A stretch of 24,901 nt of DNA from an uncultured Prevotellaceae bacterium (GTDB lineage: Bacteria > Bacteroidota > Bacteroidia > Bacteroidales > Bacteroidaceae), in NCBI GenBank assembly GCA_937898415.1, contig CALDLA010000046.1, forward strand, positions 1 to 24,901, read 5' to 3'. Every line of letters starts with the position of its first letter. Positions within the stretch are counted from its first letter, which is position 1. The position numbers and the translations under genes are program-made. A model generated the notes under the pieces. That model was not told the DNA's origin. It saw only the letters and a list, made by a program, of their open reading frames with translations, and searched no databases. This document shows, piece by piece, positions 7,862 to 15,591 of this stretch.

Positions 7862-8391
7862 ACCGTAAGAACAGCATTGTTAGGCTTCCATAGCACGGTC
7901 TTCCCGCTATACAGGGAGGGAGGGACGTCAATTAGTCGCTGGTTGGAGGAGCCGCGGAACAGCAGGTCGGGGTCATGCAGGGCCTTTATAAAGGGTCCGT
8001 CGACGAGCACGTCAATATGGGAGAGCAGTTCGCGCTGGTCGTCTTGGATAAGGCTTTCAAACGTAAAGCCCGTGTAGCACCAGATATCTTTCTGGGTACG
8101 TTGATGAATGGTTTGCGCCAATTCGGCGAAGCCAGCTGCCTGATACATGGGGTCGCCGCCCGAGAATGTGACATTGGCGTAGGGGTCGGCCTCGATAATG
8201 CGCATGATTTGCTCAACCGTCATCTCGCGCCCACCGTCAAAACTCCACGACTGCGGGTTATGACACCCCGGACAGGCATGGCGGCACCCCGCACAATAAA
8301 TAGAGGTGCGGAAGCCCGGTCCGTCGACCATCGTGTCCTCAACAATATCAAGTATCCTTAGCGTTGTCATGAACTTGTCAGGCATATTCAT
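7858..8391 (-). CDS. nrdG: Anaerobic ribonucleotide reductase-activating protein
   Basis: NrdG is a radical SAM enzyme that makes the glycyl radical on the class III ribonucleotide reductase NrdD, allowing dNTP synthesis without oxygen. The [4Fe-4S] motif CX3CX2C is at Cys36, Cys40 and Cys43 (CRHACPGCHN), and the SAM-contacting GGD motif occurs in VTFSGGDPMYQAAG. The early motif VDGPGFR is also typical. The longest reading starts at 8391 (177 residues); a start at the eighth codon (8370), giving MTTLRILDIVED, fits the family N-terminus better and clears the hairpin that ends 3 bases before 8391. No nrdD lies next to it, although the two are usually adjacent. Upstream is HU, downstream it meets the Na/Pi gene tail to tail. 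Confidence 0.93.
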   Translation of the reverse strand: MNMPDKFMTTLRILDIVEDTMVDGPGFRTSIYCAGCRHACPGCHNPQSWSFDGGREMTVEQIMRIIEADPYANVTFSGGDPMYQAAGFAELAQTIHQRTQKDIWCYTGFTFESLIQDDQRELLSHIDVLVDGPFIKALHDPDLLFRGSSNQRLIDVPPSLYSGKTVLWKPNNAVLTV

Positions 8392-8393
8392 AA

Positions 8394-8422
8394 AAGGACG
8401 GCCCGTTTGTAGAGCCGTCCTT
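8394..8422 (-). terminator. Hairpin between the HU gene and nrdG
   Basis: AAGGACGGC (8394-8402) and GCCGTCCTT (8414-8422) form a perfect 9-bp stem with an 11-base loop, 27 bases after the HU stop. On the minus strand only TTTT follows before the nrdG ATG. On the plus strand a run of nine T lies at about 8434-8442, too far away for a standard terminator. It probably ends or attenuates HU transcripts. Confidence 0.65.
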
Positions 8423-8448
8423 CTATGAATTGATTTTTTTTTACAAAA

Positions 8449-8721
8449 TTAGTTCAGTGCGTCAGCCAACTCAGCACCAGCCTTGAACTTGGCAACCTTT
8501 TTGGCTGCGATGGTGATCTTCTCCTTGGTGGCGGGATTGATACCCTCACGAGCGGGGCGCTCGCTAACGGCGAATGTACCAAAGCCTACGAGGGCAATCT
8601 TGTCACCAGCGACCAGTGCGTCCTTAATGGCTGCAATAGCAGCGTCAAGAGCCTTCTTAGCGTCAACTTTTGAGAGATCAGCACCTGCTGCAATCTTCTC
8701 TACCAATTCTGTTTTGTTCAT
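8449..8721 (-). CDS. hup: HU family DNA-binding protein
   Basis: HU is a small nucleoid protein that binds and bends DNA as a dimer and compacts the chromosome. The 90-residue length and sequence are typical. It opens with MNKTELVEKIAAGADLSK, continues with the helical dimer part (AKKALDAAIAAI), then GFGTFAVSERPAREGINPAT, the HU/IHF signature region containing the beta-arm that intercalates in the minor groove, and ends KFKAGAELADALN. It has a strong promoter (8784-8818) and a leader of about 55 bases. Whether it pairs with a second subunit encoded elsewhere cannot be seen. Downstream is a hairpin and then nrdG. Confidence 0.96.
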   Translation of the reverse strand: MNKTELVEKIAAGADLSKVDAKKALDAAIAAIKDALVAGDKIALVGFGTFAVSERPAREGINPATKEKITIAAKKVAKFKAGAELADALN

Positions 8722-8783
8722 AATTGTTTGGTTTAAATGATTTATAAATGATATAAAAATGCTTTGTTTATCGAATTTCTCCG

Positions 8784-8818
8784 CAAATATAGGGTAAAGT
8801 ATTCAGAAAAACAACAAA
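8784..8818 (-). promoter_or_regulatory. hup: Promoter of the HU gene
   Basis: On the minus strand TTTG (8818-8815) is followed after 23 bases by TATATTTG (8791-8784), matching the Bacteroidota promoter. The leader to the ATG at 8721 is AT-rich with no clear ribosome site, as is usual in this phylum. Confidence 0.7.
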
Positions 8819-8869
8819 AATATGGAAAAAATTACTTTTTTAGTAAAAAAAAATGGGTTCAATGCCGAT

Positions 8870-8904
8870 TTTGCACTGAAAAAGAGATATTTTTCGTAAT
8901 TTTG
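8870..8904 (+). promoter_or_regulatory. Promoter of the rhomboid gene
   Basis: TTTG (8870-8873), 23 bases, then TAATTTTG (8897-8904). Transcription should begin near 8910, leaving a leader of about 85 bases before the ATG at 8995. The leader starts with a small perfect hairpin, CACTG-AAT-CAGTG at 8916-8928. It is divergent from the HU promoter. Confidence 0.65.
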
Positions 8905-8994
8905 CGCCCGTAAACCACTGAATCAGTGATTCTACGGATAAACGAGAGAATTAAAAATATAATATAGTAATTTGTCAAATAGTAAAAAGCAACG

Positions 8995-9915
8995 ATGTTT
9001 CGCAACATACCTACTATCACGAAGAATCTGCTCATTGTCAACTTCCTGACGTTCGTAGCGGCAATGGTGCTTCAGCTGCGGGGGATCAATCTGAACGCCA
9101 TTGGCGGTCTGCATTTCTTCATGGCCAGTGATTTCCACCTGTACCAGTTCCTGACCTACCTGTTCCTGCACAAAGGTTTTGAACACATTTTGCTGAATAT
9201 GTTTGCCCTTTGGATGTTTGGTTGTGTGGTGGAAAATGTTTGGGGTCCCAAGAAATTCCTTTTTTATTACATTTCGTGCGGCATCGGTGCCGGTTTGATG
9301 CAGGAGGCAGTACAGTTGTTCGATTTCTATTTCCGCATCAAATCTCAGGATCCCAGCATCGGCTTAACTGATCTGTTCGTCATCGGCCAGCAATTGAGCA
9401 GCCAACTGAACGGCTGGACAACTATCGGAGCCTCGGGTGCCGTTTATGCCATTCTGTTAGCTTTCGGCATGATTTTCCCCAACGAGCGTATCTTCATCTT
9501 CCCGCTGCCAATCCCCATCAAGGCCAAGTGGTTCGTCTGTGGCTATGTAGTCCTGGAGCTGTTCTTCGCGCTGAACTCAGCTGACGATGTGGCCCACATG
9601 GCACACCTGGGCGGTATGCTCCTCGGTTTCCTTATGATACGCTACTGGAACCGTCACCCAGATTCCAGCTATAACCTCTCAAGCGGTCAGGAATTCTTTG
9701 AGAAGATGAAGCGCAACTTCGAGAAGCGCAGGGAGACCACCCAGGTGTATACCGAACAGGGCGGTTCCAAGGAGGATGACATGGAGTATAATGCACGTAA
9801 GCGCAAAAACCAGGACGAGATTGACGCCATCCTCGACAAAATCAGGAAAAGCGGTTACGACAGTCTGACCAAGGAGGAGAAGCAGAAACTTTTCGACGCT
9901 AGCCGCAACTCATGA
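8995..9915 (+). CDS. Rhomboid family intramembrane serine protease
   Basis: Rhomboid proteases cut transmembrane helices inside the lipid bilayer with a Ser-His dyad. Here the nucleophile is Ser147 in GASGAVYA and the partner His204 in AHMAHLGG. The helix-1 to loop-1 region and the motif HILLNMFALWMFG are also typical, and about six hydrophobic helices cover residues 10-230. The tail from about 235 is soluble and charged. The last 40 residues (EIDAILDKIRKSGYDSLTKE...) match a small C-terminal helical domain common in Bacteroidota rhomboids (DUF6576-like, from memory). Length 306. The stop overlaps the ATG of the next gene by 4 bases, so the two are co-translated. The natural substrate is unknown. 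Confidence 0.94.
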   Translation: MFRNIPTITKNLLIVNFLTFVAAMVLQLRGINLNAIGGLHFFMASDFHLYQFLTYLFLHKGFEHILLNMFALWMFGCVVENVWGPKKFLFYYISCGIGAGLMQEAVQLFDFYFRIKSQDPSIGLTDLFVIGQQLSSQLNGWTTIGASGAVYAILLAFGMIFPNERIFIFPLPIPIKAKWFVCGYVVLELFFALNSADDVAHMAHLGGMLLGFLMIRYWNRHPDSSYNLSSGQEFFEKMKRNFEKRRETTQVYTEQGGSKEDDMEYNARKRKNQDEIDAILDKIRKSGYDSLTKEEKQKLFDASRNS

Positions 9916-11006
9916 TCAAGCAGTTGAAAACATTCACCGTCAATCTGGTTGCCGGTGCGAACGTCGCCACGGTCGCCCTGATGCTGCTATGCGGTTATTC
10001 CGACCGGTTCTCGCCGGTAGATTATCCGTTGCTGTCATGGCTGGGCATGATTTTCCCCTTCTTCCTGCTTGTCAATTTGGCATTTCTCTTTTTCTGGCTC
10101 ATCTTCAAATGGCGACGCGCCTGGATTCCCGTAGTGGGTTATCTTTTCGCGTACATACCTATTACTACATACATGCCTTTGAACCCAGAGCAGGAATTGC
10201 CCGACGACTGCATCAAAGTGCTTTCATACAATGTCTGCACCTACGGCGGAAACTACAAATACCACGATGCCTTTGAGCGTATTCTCGATTATTTTGAGGA
10301 GCAACAGGCTGACATTGTCTGTCTGCAAGAGGATGTCGACACCTGGCGGCGTTATGCTATGAACAGATACGAAAAAATATATCCCTATAACGACACCACC
10401 GTCTTCGTGAAGAACGGTTTGAACTACAACGGCGTCGGCATCCATACCCGCTATCCCATCCTGCGCAAGGAGCGCATCGCCTATCAGTCGAGAGCCAACG
10501 GATCGGTAGCCTACTACCTGAAACGAGGCAATGACACGTTGCTGGTCATTAACAACCACTTCGAGTGTACCCACCTTTCGAAGGAAGACCGTGCTACCTA
10601 CAAGGACATACTACGTGGTGAGGTGAAGGCCGACACGGCACGTGCCGAATCGATGCTCATCATCGGGAAACTGGGCAAGTACTCCGCCATCCGAGCCGTC
10701 GAGGTCGATGCCGTCCGCAAGTACATCGACGAGCACCGCCAGTATCCGCTCATTGTCTTAGGTGACTTCAACGACACGCCGATTTCGTATGCCCGCCACA
10801 CACTGGCCAAGGGTATGACCGACTGTTTTGCAGCCTCAGGCCGAGGCATCGGTTTGTCATATAATCAGAAAGGCTTCTGGGTCCGTATCGACCATATTTT
10901 GTGTTCCTCAGACTTTATTCCCTATAATTGTTATGTTGACTCTCAAAAAGACTTTTCTGACCATTATCCGTTAGTTTGTTGGCTAAAAATGCAGAGAAAA
11001 CCTTAA
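9912..11006 (+). CDS. Membrane-anchored endonuclease/exonuclease/phosphatase family protein
   Basis: This 364-residue protein has three hydrophobic segments in the first 95 residues, then a catalytic EEP (DNase I-like) domain. The metal and catalytic residues are present: Asn107 in LSYN, Glu140 in VCLQED, Asp285 and Asn287 in LGDFND, and Asp350-His351 in SDHYPL. The family includes nucleases, inositol phosphatases and sphingomyelinases, so the substrate is not determined. With three membrane segments the catalytic domain would face the periplasm if the N-terminus is cytosolic (inference). It overlaps the rhomboid gene by ATGA, a pairing I recall as common in Bacteroidota. It ends just before the secDF promoter; only a short AT-rich palindrome follows the stop. 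Confidence 0.9.
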   Translation: MIKQLKTFTVNLVAGANVATVALMLLCGYSDRFSPVDYPLLSWLGMIFPFFLLVNLAFLFFWLIFKWRRAWIPVVGYLFAYIPITTYMPLNPEQELPDDCIKVLSYNVCTYGGNYKYHDAFERILDYFEEQQADIVCLQEDVDTWRRYAMNRYEKIYPYNDTTVFVKNGLNYNGVGIHTRYPILRKERIAYQSRANGSVAYYLKRGNDTLLVINNHFECTHLSKEDRATYKDILRGEVKADTARAESMLIIGKLGKYSAIRAVEVDAVRKYIDEHRQYPLIVLGDFNDTPISYARHTLAKGMTDCFAASGRGIGLSYNQKGFWVRIDHILCSSDFIPYNCYVDSQKDFSDHYPLVCWLKMQRKP

Positions 11007-11055
11007 TTTTCGAACGAAAAACGCCAAGAAATTTTCCTATCAATAAAAAATTGTG

Positions 11056-11063
11056 TATATTTG
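11056..11063 (+). promoter_or_regulatory. secDF: Promoter -7 box for secDF
   Basis: TATATTTG fits TAnnTTTG and lies 47 bases before the secDF ATG. The -33 region is poor (TTTTC near 11032). The leader is almost pure A/T. Confidence 0.6.
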
Positions 11064-11110
11064 CAGGCTCAAACGCGCATATAAATAAATAATTATTATA
11101 AATAACAAAA

Positions 11111-14100
11111 ATGCAAAACAAAGGAATTGTAAAGTTTATTGCAGTGCTTCTGGTGCTCGTATGCTGCTTCTACCTCTCCTTCTCGTTTGTGACCCGCCAC
11201 TACGAAAGTAAGGCGGCCGCTATGGGTGAGGAGGCTGGTCAGGAGTATCTTGACAGCATCAACAACGAGAAAGTCTACATGGGCATTTACTCGCTGAAGC
11301 AGTGCCGTGAGATGGAGATTGGCCTGGGTCTTGACCTGAAAGGCGGTATGAACGTTATCTTGGAAGTGTCAGTGCCTGACGTCATCGACGTGCTGGCTGA
11401 CCACAAGACGGATGCAGCCTACAGGAAGTCGATGGAGCAGGCTAAGAAGGAAGAAGAGACCAGTCAGGACGACTTTATCTCACTCTTCATCAAGTATTGG
11501 AAACAGAACTCAAACGGTCGTCCCCTCGCCGCTATCTTTGCTACCCAGCAGATGAAGGGCAAGGTGAGCACCCAGTCTACCGACTCTGAGGTAGAGAGCG
11601 CCCTGCGTGCTGAGGTGCAGTCGGCCGTTGACAACTCGTTCAACGTAGTCCGCAACCGAATCGACAAGTTCGGTGTCGTTCAGCCCAACATCCAGAAGCT
11701 GGAGGGTCAGAGCGGCCGTATTATGGTCGAGATGCCCGGTATCAAGGAGCCCGAGCGCGTTCGTAAGCTCCTTCAGGGTTCTGCTAACCTGGAGTTCTGG
11801 GAGACCTACAACTCACAGGAGATCGTTCCCCTGCTGGCCCAGTTGAACCAGAAATATGCTGCTATGGGTGGTGACGCTGCTGCAAGTGTCGACACCGTGG
11901 CTACCGACACCACCGCTGTGGCCGAGGCTGCTGCTGACACCGTGAAGGCTGCTGCCACTGATCTGGCTGCCAAGCTGTCGAAGAAGGATGACAAGGCTGC
12001 CAACGCCAAGGCTAAGGAGGAGGCTAAGAAGCTGAATCCGCTGTTTGCCGTGTTCCAGCCCACTCAGGGTCAGACGCTGGCCATCGTAGGTTACGCCAAC
12101 GGTCGTGATACAGCTGATGTCAACAAGGTCATTTACTCTGACATTGCCGCTACCGTGCTGCCCGCAGAACTGAAGCTGCGCTGGGGTGCCAAGCCCGAGG
12201 ACTTCGGTGGTGAGGCTCATGGGGACATCTTCGCCCTCTATGCCCTGAAGATTACCGAACCCAATGGCCGCGCCCCGTTAGAGGGTGATGTCATCACCAA
12301 CGGTAAGGACGACTTCGACCAGATGGGTCATCCCTCTGTCTCGATGCAGATGAACTCTGACGGTGCTCGTCGCTGGAGCCAGATTACCAAGCAGAACATC
12401 GGTAAGGCTGTAGCCATCGTGCTCGACGATGCTGTTTACTCTGCTCCCCGTATCCTCACTCAGATTGACGGTGGTAACTCCCAGATTACGGGTAACTTCA
12501 CCATCGAGGATACCAAGGACTTGGCCAACACGCTGAACTCTGGTAAGATGCCGGCTCCTACCCGCATCGTACAGGAAGAAGTGGTCGGTCCGTCACTCGG
12601 TGCCCAGTCCATCCAGCAGGGTATCATCTCGTTCATCGTAGCCTTCGTGCTGCTGATGATCTACATGATTATGCTGTATGGTCCGATTCCCGGTCTGATG
12701 GCTGACTGCGCCCTGCTGTTCAACCTGTTCTTCACACTGGGTATTCTGACCTCGTTCCAGGCCGCTCTGACCATGCCTGGTATCGCCGGTATCGTGCTGA
12801 CCCTCGGTACTGCCGTTGATGCCAATGTGCTGATCTACGAGCGTACCAAGGAAGAGTTGCGCAGGGGGCTGGCTATGAAGGAAGCCCTGAACAAGGGTTA
12901 TTCGAACGCCTTCTCGGCTATCTTCGACTCTAACGTCACTTCATTGATTACCGGTTTCATCCTGCTGTTCTTCGGTACAGGTCCTGTTAAGGGCTTCGCT
13001 ACCACTTGGATCATCGGTATCTTCTGCTCGTTCTTCACCGCCGTGTTCCTGACCCGTCTGGTCTATGAGCACATGCTGAAGAAGGACAAGTGGACCAACC
13101 TCACTTTCGAGACCGCTTACTCCAAAAACCTGATGAAGAACCCGAAGTTCAACTTCATGGGTGCCTACAAGAAGTCGTTCACTTTCTGGGGTGTGGCTGC
13201 TGTCATCTTCATCATCTCGTTCGCCGTCCGCGGCCTGAGCCAGAGCATCGACTTCACCGGTGGTCGTAACTACGTGGTCGTCCTCGACAAGGAGACGCCC
13301 GTTGAGACCGTCCGTCAGGCTCTGAGCGGTGTCTTCATCAACACCATCGGCGAGAAGGCCAATCAGGAGGCTAACACCAGCGTTATCGCCCTGGGTACCG
13401 ACGGCAAGACCGTCCGTATCTCTACCAACTGGGATATCGAGTCGAACAATCCCGAGGTTGACGACAAGGCTGAGACCATTCTGTACAACGCCCTGAAGAA
13501 GGCTAACCTCATCAATCAGGCTGAAGTCAGCGCCTTCAAGAACCCCGACGTCCGCGAGGGTGGTTCCATCATCTCGTCGGCTAAGGTGGGTCCGTCGGTG
13601 GCTAAGGATATCACCTATGGTGCTATCATCAGCGTCATCATCGCCCTGATAGCCATCTTCCTCTACATCCTTATCCGTTTCCGCAACGTCGCCTTCTCGG
13701 TCGGTTCTACTGTTGCCCTGTTCTTTGATGCCCTCGTGGTCATCGGCCTCTACAGTGTACTGTGGGGTTGGGTTCCTATGTCGCTCGAGATTGACCAGAC
13801 GTTCATCGGTGCTATCCTGACCGTGATTGGTTACTCTATTAATGATAAGGTGGTGGTGTTCGACCGCGTGCGTGAGAACATCCAGCTCTACGGCAAGCGT
13901 GACCGCCAGACGCTGTTCAACGACTCGCTGAACCAGACACTGGCCCGTACCATCAACACCTCTGTGACGACCCTGATCGTGTTGCTGTGTATCTTCATCC
14001 TCGGTGGTGACTCTATCCGCAGCTTCTCGTTCGCCATGTTGCTGGGTGTTATCTTCGGTACCCTGTCGTCGCTCTTCATCGCTGCTCCGGTGGCCTACCT

Positions 14101-14149
14101 CACTATGGGTAAGACCATCCGCGAGGAGGAAACGCCTGCTCAGGCCTGA
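11111..14149 (+). CDS. secDF: Protein translocase subunit SecDF (fusion)
   Basis: SecDF sits in the inner membrane beside SecYEG and uses the proton gradient to pull exported proteins across. Here SecD and SecF are one 1012-residue chain, as usual in Bacteroidota. The SecD half begins with one helix (about 10-28), then the periplasmic P1 domain with GLDLKGGMNVILEV, and a membrane bundle from about 505. The proton-path Asp570 lies in AVDANVLIYERTKEEL. The SecF half starts near 685, with FTGGRNYVV early and GYSINDKVVVFDRVRENI holding Asp912. Unusual is a low-complexity Ala/Asp/Lys-rich segment at about residues 250-309 inside SecD P1. Codon use is biased to GGT, GCT and ACC, as in highly expressed genes. 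It has its own promoter and a strong terminator. Confidence 0.97.
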   Translation: MQNKGIVKFIAVLLVLVCCFYLSFSFVTRHYESKAAAMGEEAGQEYLDSINNEKVYMGIYSLKQCREMEIGLGLDLKGGMNVILEVSVPDVIDVLADHKTDAAYRKSMEQAKKEEETSQDDFISLFIKYWKQNSNGRPLAAIFATQQMKGKVSTQSTDSEVESALRAEVQSAVDNSFNVVRNRIDKFGVVQPNIQKLEGQSGRIMVEMPGIKEPERVRKLLQGSANLEFWETYNSQEIVPLLAQLNQKYAAMGGDAAASVDTVATDTTAVAEAAADTVKAAATDLAAKLSKKDDKAANAKAKEEAKKLNPLFAVFQPTQGQTLAIVGYANGRDTADVNKVIYSDIAATVLPAELKLRWGAKPEDFGGEAHGDIFALYALKITEPNGRAPLEGDVITNGKDDFDQMGHPSVSMQMNSDGARRWSQITKQNIGKAVAIVLDDAVYSAPRILTQIDGGNSQITGNFTIEDTKDLANTLNSGKMPAPTRIVQEEVVGPSLGAQSIQQGIISFIVAFVLLMIYMIMLYGPIPGLMADCALLFNLFFTLGILTSFQAALTMPGIAGIVLTLGTAVDANVLIYERTKEELRRGLAMKEALNKGYSNAFSAIFDSNVTSLITGFILLFFGTGPVKGFATTWIIGIFCSFFTAVFLTRLVYEHMLKKDKWTNLTFETAYSKNLMKNPKFNFMGAYKKSFTFWGVAAVIFIISFAVRGLSQSIDFTGGRNYVVVLDKETPVETVRQALSGVFINTIGEKANQEANTSVIALGTDGKTVRISTNWDIESNNPEVDDKAETILYNALKKANLINQAEVSAFKNPDVREGGSIISSAKVGPSVAKDITYGAIISVIIALIAIFLYILIRFRNVAFSVGSTVALFFDALVVIGLYSVLWGWVPMSLEIDQTFIGAILTVIGYSINDKVVVFDRVRENIQLYGKRDRQTLFNDSLNQTLARTINTSVTTLIVLLCIFILGGDSIRSFSFAMLLGVIFGTLSSLFIAAPVAYLTMGKTIREEETPAQA

Positions 14150-14180
14150 CCTTGGAGAACAACGTAGCAAACAAATAATC

Positions 14181-14215
14181 AAGGCCAGACTCTACCGTTG
14201 GAGTCTGGCCTTTTT
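14181..14215 (+). terminator. Rho-independent terminator after secDF
   Basis: AAGGCCAGACTC (14181-14192) and GAGTCTGGCCTT (14201-14212) form a perfect 12-bp stem with an 8-base loop, running into TTTTT. It lies 31 bases after the secDF stop and only 20 bases before the dgt ATG. Confidence 0.92.
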
Positions 14216-14235
14216 GGTCAAAACCGAAAGATAGG

Positions 14236-15573
14236 ATGAACTGGCAGCAACTAATCAGTAACAAACGGCTCGGACAGGAGCACAGACACCCCGAGAGGCA
14301 CGACGACCGGACGGAGTTCAAGCGCGACTACGACCGGCTCATCTTCTCAGCCCCGTTCCGCAGACTGCAGAACAAGACGCAGGTATTCCCGCTTCCCGGC
14401 AGCGTGTTTGTACATAACCGGCTGACGCACTCGTTGGAGGTGGCCTCGGTGGGCATGTCATTAGGCAACGACGTGGCCCGCCGTCTCACCCAGAAGCATC
14501 CGGAACTGAAAGATACTTTGTTCGATGAAATCGGCCAAATTGTATCGACGGCCTGCCTGGCCCACGACATGGGCAATCCCCCATTCGGGCATTCTGGCGA
14601 GAAAGCCATCCAAACCTTCTTCACCGAAGGTCCCGGCAGCGACCTCCAACGTCTCGTCGGCCATGAGTTCTGGGACGACATCACCCACTTCGAGGGTAAT
14701 GCCAATGCCTTCCGTCTGCTGACCCATCAGTTCGAGGGGCGGCGTGTCGGCGGTTTTGTCATGACCTATTCCACGCTGGCCAGTATCGTCAAGTATCCTT
14801 ATGCCTCGTCGGCAGCGTCGCGCAAAGGGAAGTTCGGTTTCTTCAGTTCCGAGAAAGACCTGTACCGTAAGATTGCCGACGAATTAGGCATCAGCTGCGT
14901 CTCACAGCCCGGCGACCCCCTGCGCTACGTCCGCCACCCGCTGGTCTATCTGGTGGAGGCGGCCGATGACATCTGCTATGAGATCATGGACTTGGAGGAT
15001 GCCCATAAGCTGAAGCTCCTGAGTTATGACGAGATAGCCCGCCTCTTGCTCGATTTCTTCGATGAAACTGCTCAAAATCATATCTTGCAGCGCATTGAGG
15101 ACGAGGGACTGACCGACGACAACGAGAAGGTGGTCTATCTGCGGGCCTGCGTCATTGGGAAGTTGGAGAACGAGTGCGTGAAGGTCTTCGTCGATAACGA
15201 GGAGCCCATCATGGCCGGGACGTTTGCAGGCAGTCTCATTGACCATATATCGCCGCTCCAGGCCGAGGCTTACCGCCGCTGCGCCAAGCTCTCCATGCAG
15301 CGCATCTATCGTAGCAAGGTGGTGCTAGACGTCGAACTCTCTGGTTACAAGATTATGGAGACGTTGATGCAGCAGATGACCGAAGCCATCATGCACCCCG
15401 AGCGCTACTACTCTCAACAACTCATCGGGCGCGTCTCCAGTCAGTATGCCATCAATAGTCCCGACCTTGAGACCCGCCTCATGGCCGTCATTGACTATAT
15501 CAGCGGCATGACCGATGTCTATGCCCTCGATGTATATCAGAAAATTAACGGAATCTCTTTACCTATTGTATAA
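14236..15573 (+). CDS. dgt: Deoxyguanosinetriphosphate triphosphohydrolase (dGTPase)
   Basis: Dgt-type HD enzymes split dGTP (sometimes other dNTPs) into the nucleoside and triphosphate, adjusting dNTP pools and in some species limiting phage DNA synthesis. The HD metal site is visible: His65 in RLTHSLEV, His110-Asp111 in CLAHDMGNPPFGHSGE, and Asp244 in VEAADDICYE. The N-terminal ERHDDRTEFKRDYDR and FRRLQNKTQVF are family signatures. The 445 residues are shorter than the E. coli enzyme but usual for Bacteroidota. A strong terminator ends 20 bases upstream and no TAnnTTTG box is seen in between, so expression may depend on readthrough or on a promoter hidden in secDF. Three genes for exported proteins follow at 18-24 base gaps. 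Confidence 0.94.
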   Translation: MNWQQLISNKRLGQEHRHPERHDDRTEFKRDYDRLIFSAPFRRLQNKTQVFPLPGSVFVHNRLTHSLEVASVGMSLGNDVARRLTQKHPELKDTLFDEIGQIVSTACLAHDMGNPPFGHSGEKAIQTFFTEGPGSDLQRLVGHEFWDDITHFEGNANAFRLLTHQFEGRRVGGFVMTYSTLASIVKYPYASSAASRKGKFGFFSSEKDLYRKIADELGISCVSQPGDPLRYVRHPLVYLVEAADDICYEIMDLEDAHKLKLLSYDEIARLLLDFFDETAQNHILQRIEDEGLTDDNEKVVYLRACVIGKLENECVKVFVDNEEPIMAGTFAGSLIDHISPLQAEAYRRCAKLSMQRIYRSKVVLDVELSGYKIMETLMQQMTEAIMHPERYYSQQLIGRVSSQYAINSPDLETRLMAVIDYISGMTDVYALDVYQKINGISLPIV

Positions 15574-15591
15574 TCATCAATTCAGAAGGAT

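Noticed and set aside
8916..8928. Small hairpin CACTG-AAT-CAGTG in the rhomboid leader as a riboswitch
   Set aside because: Five base pairs alone are too little; no further conserved structure is visible in the 85-base leader.
11007..11020. Palindrome TTTTCGAACGAAAA after the EEP gene as a terminator
   Set aside because: The stem is only 5-6 weak pairs and no T-run follows; I would not call it a terminator.
12941..14182. A 413-codon open frame on the minus strand inside secDF
   Set aside because: It is fully antisense to secDF, has highly acidic and His/Gln-rich composition typical of a mirror frame of biased codons, and matches no family I know.
15569..15574. TATAAT sequence before the DUF4468 gene as a sigma-70 type promoter
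   Set aside because: It overlaps the dgt stop codon, there is no TTTG element at the right distance, and Bacteroidota vegetative promoters use TAnnTTTG.
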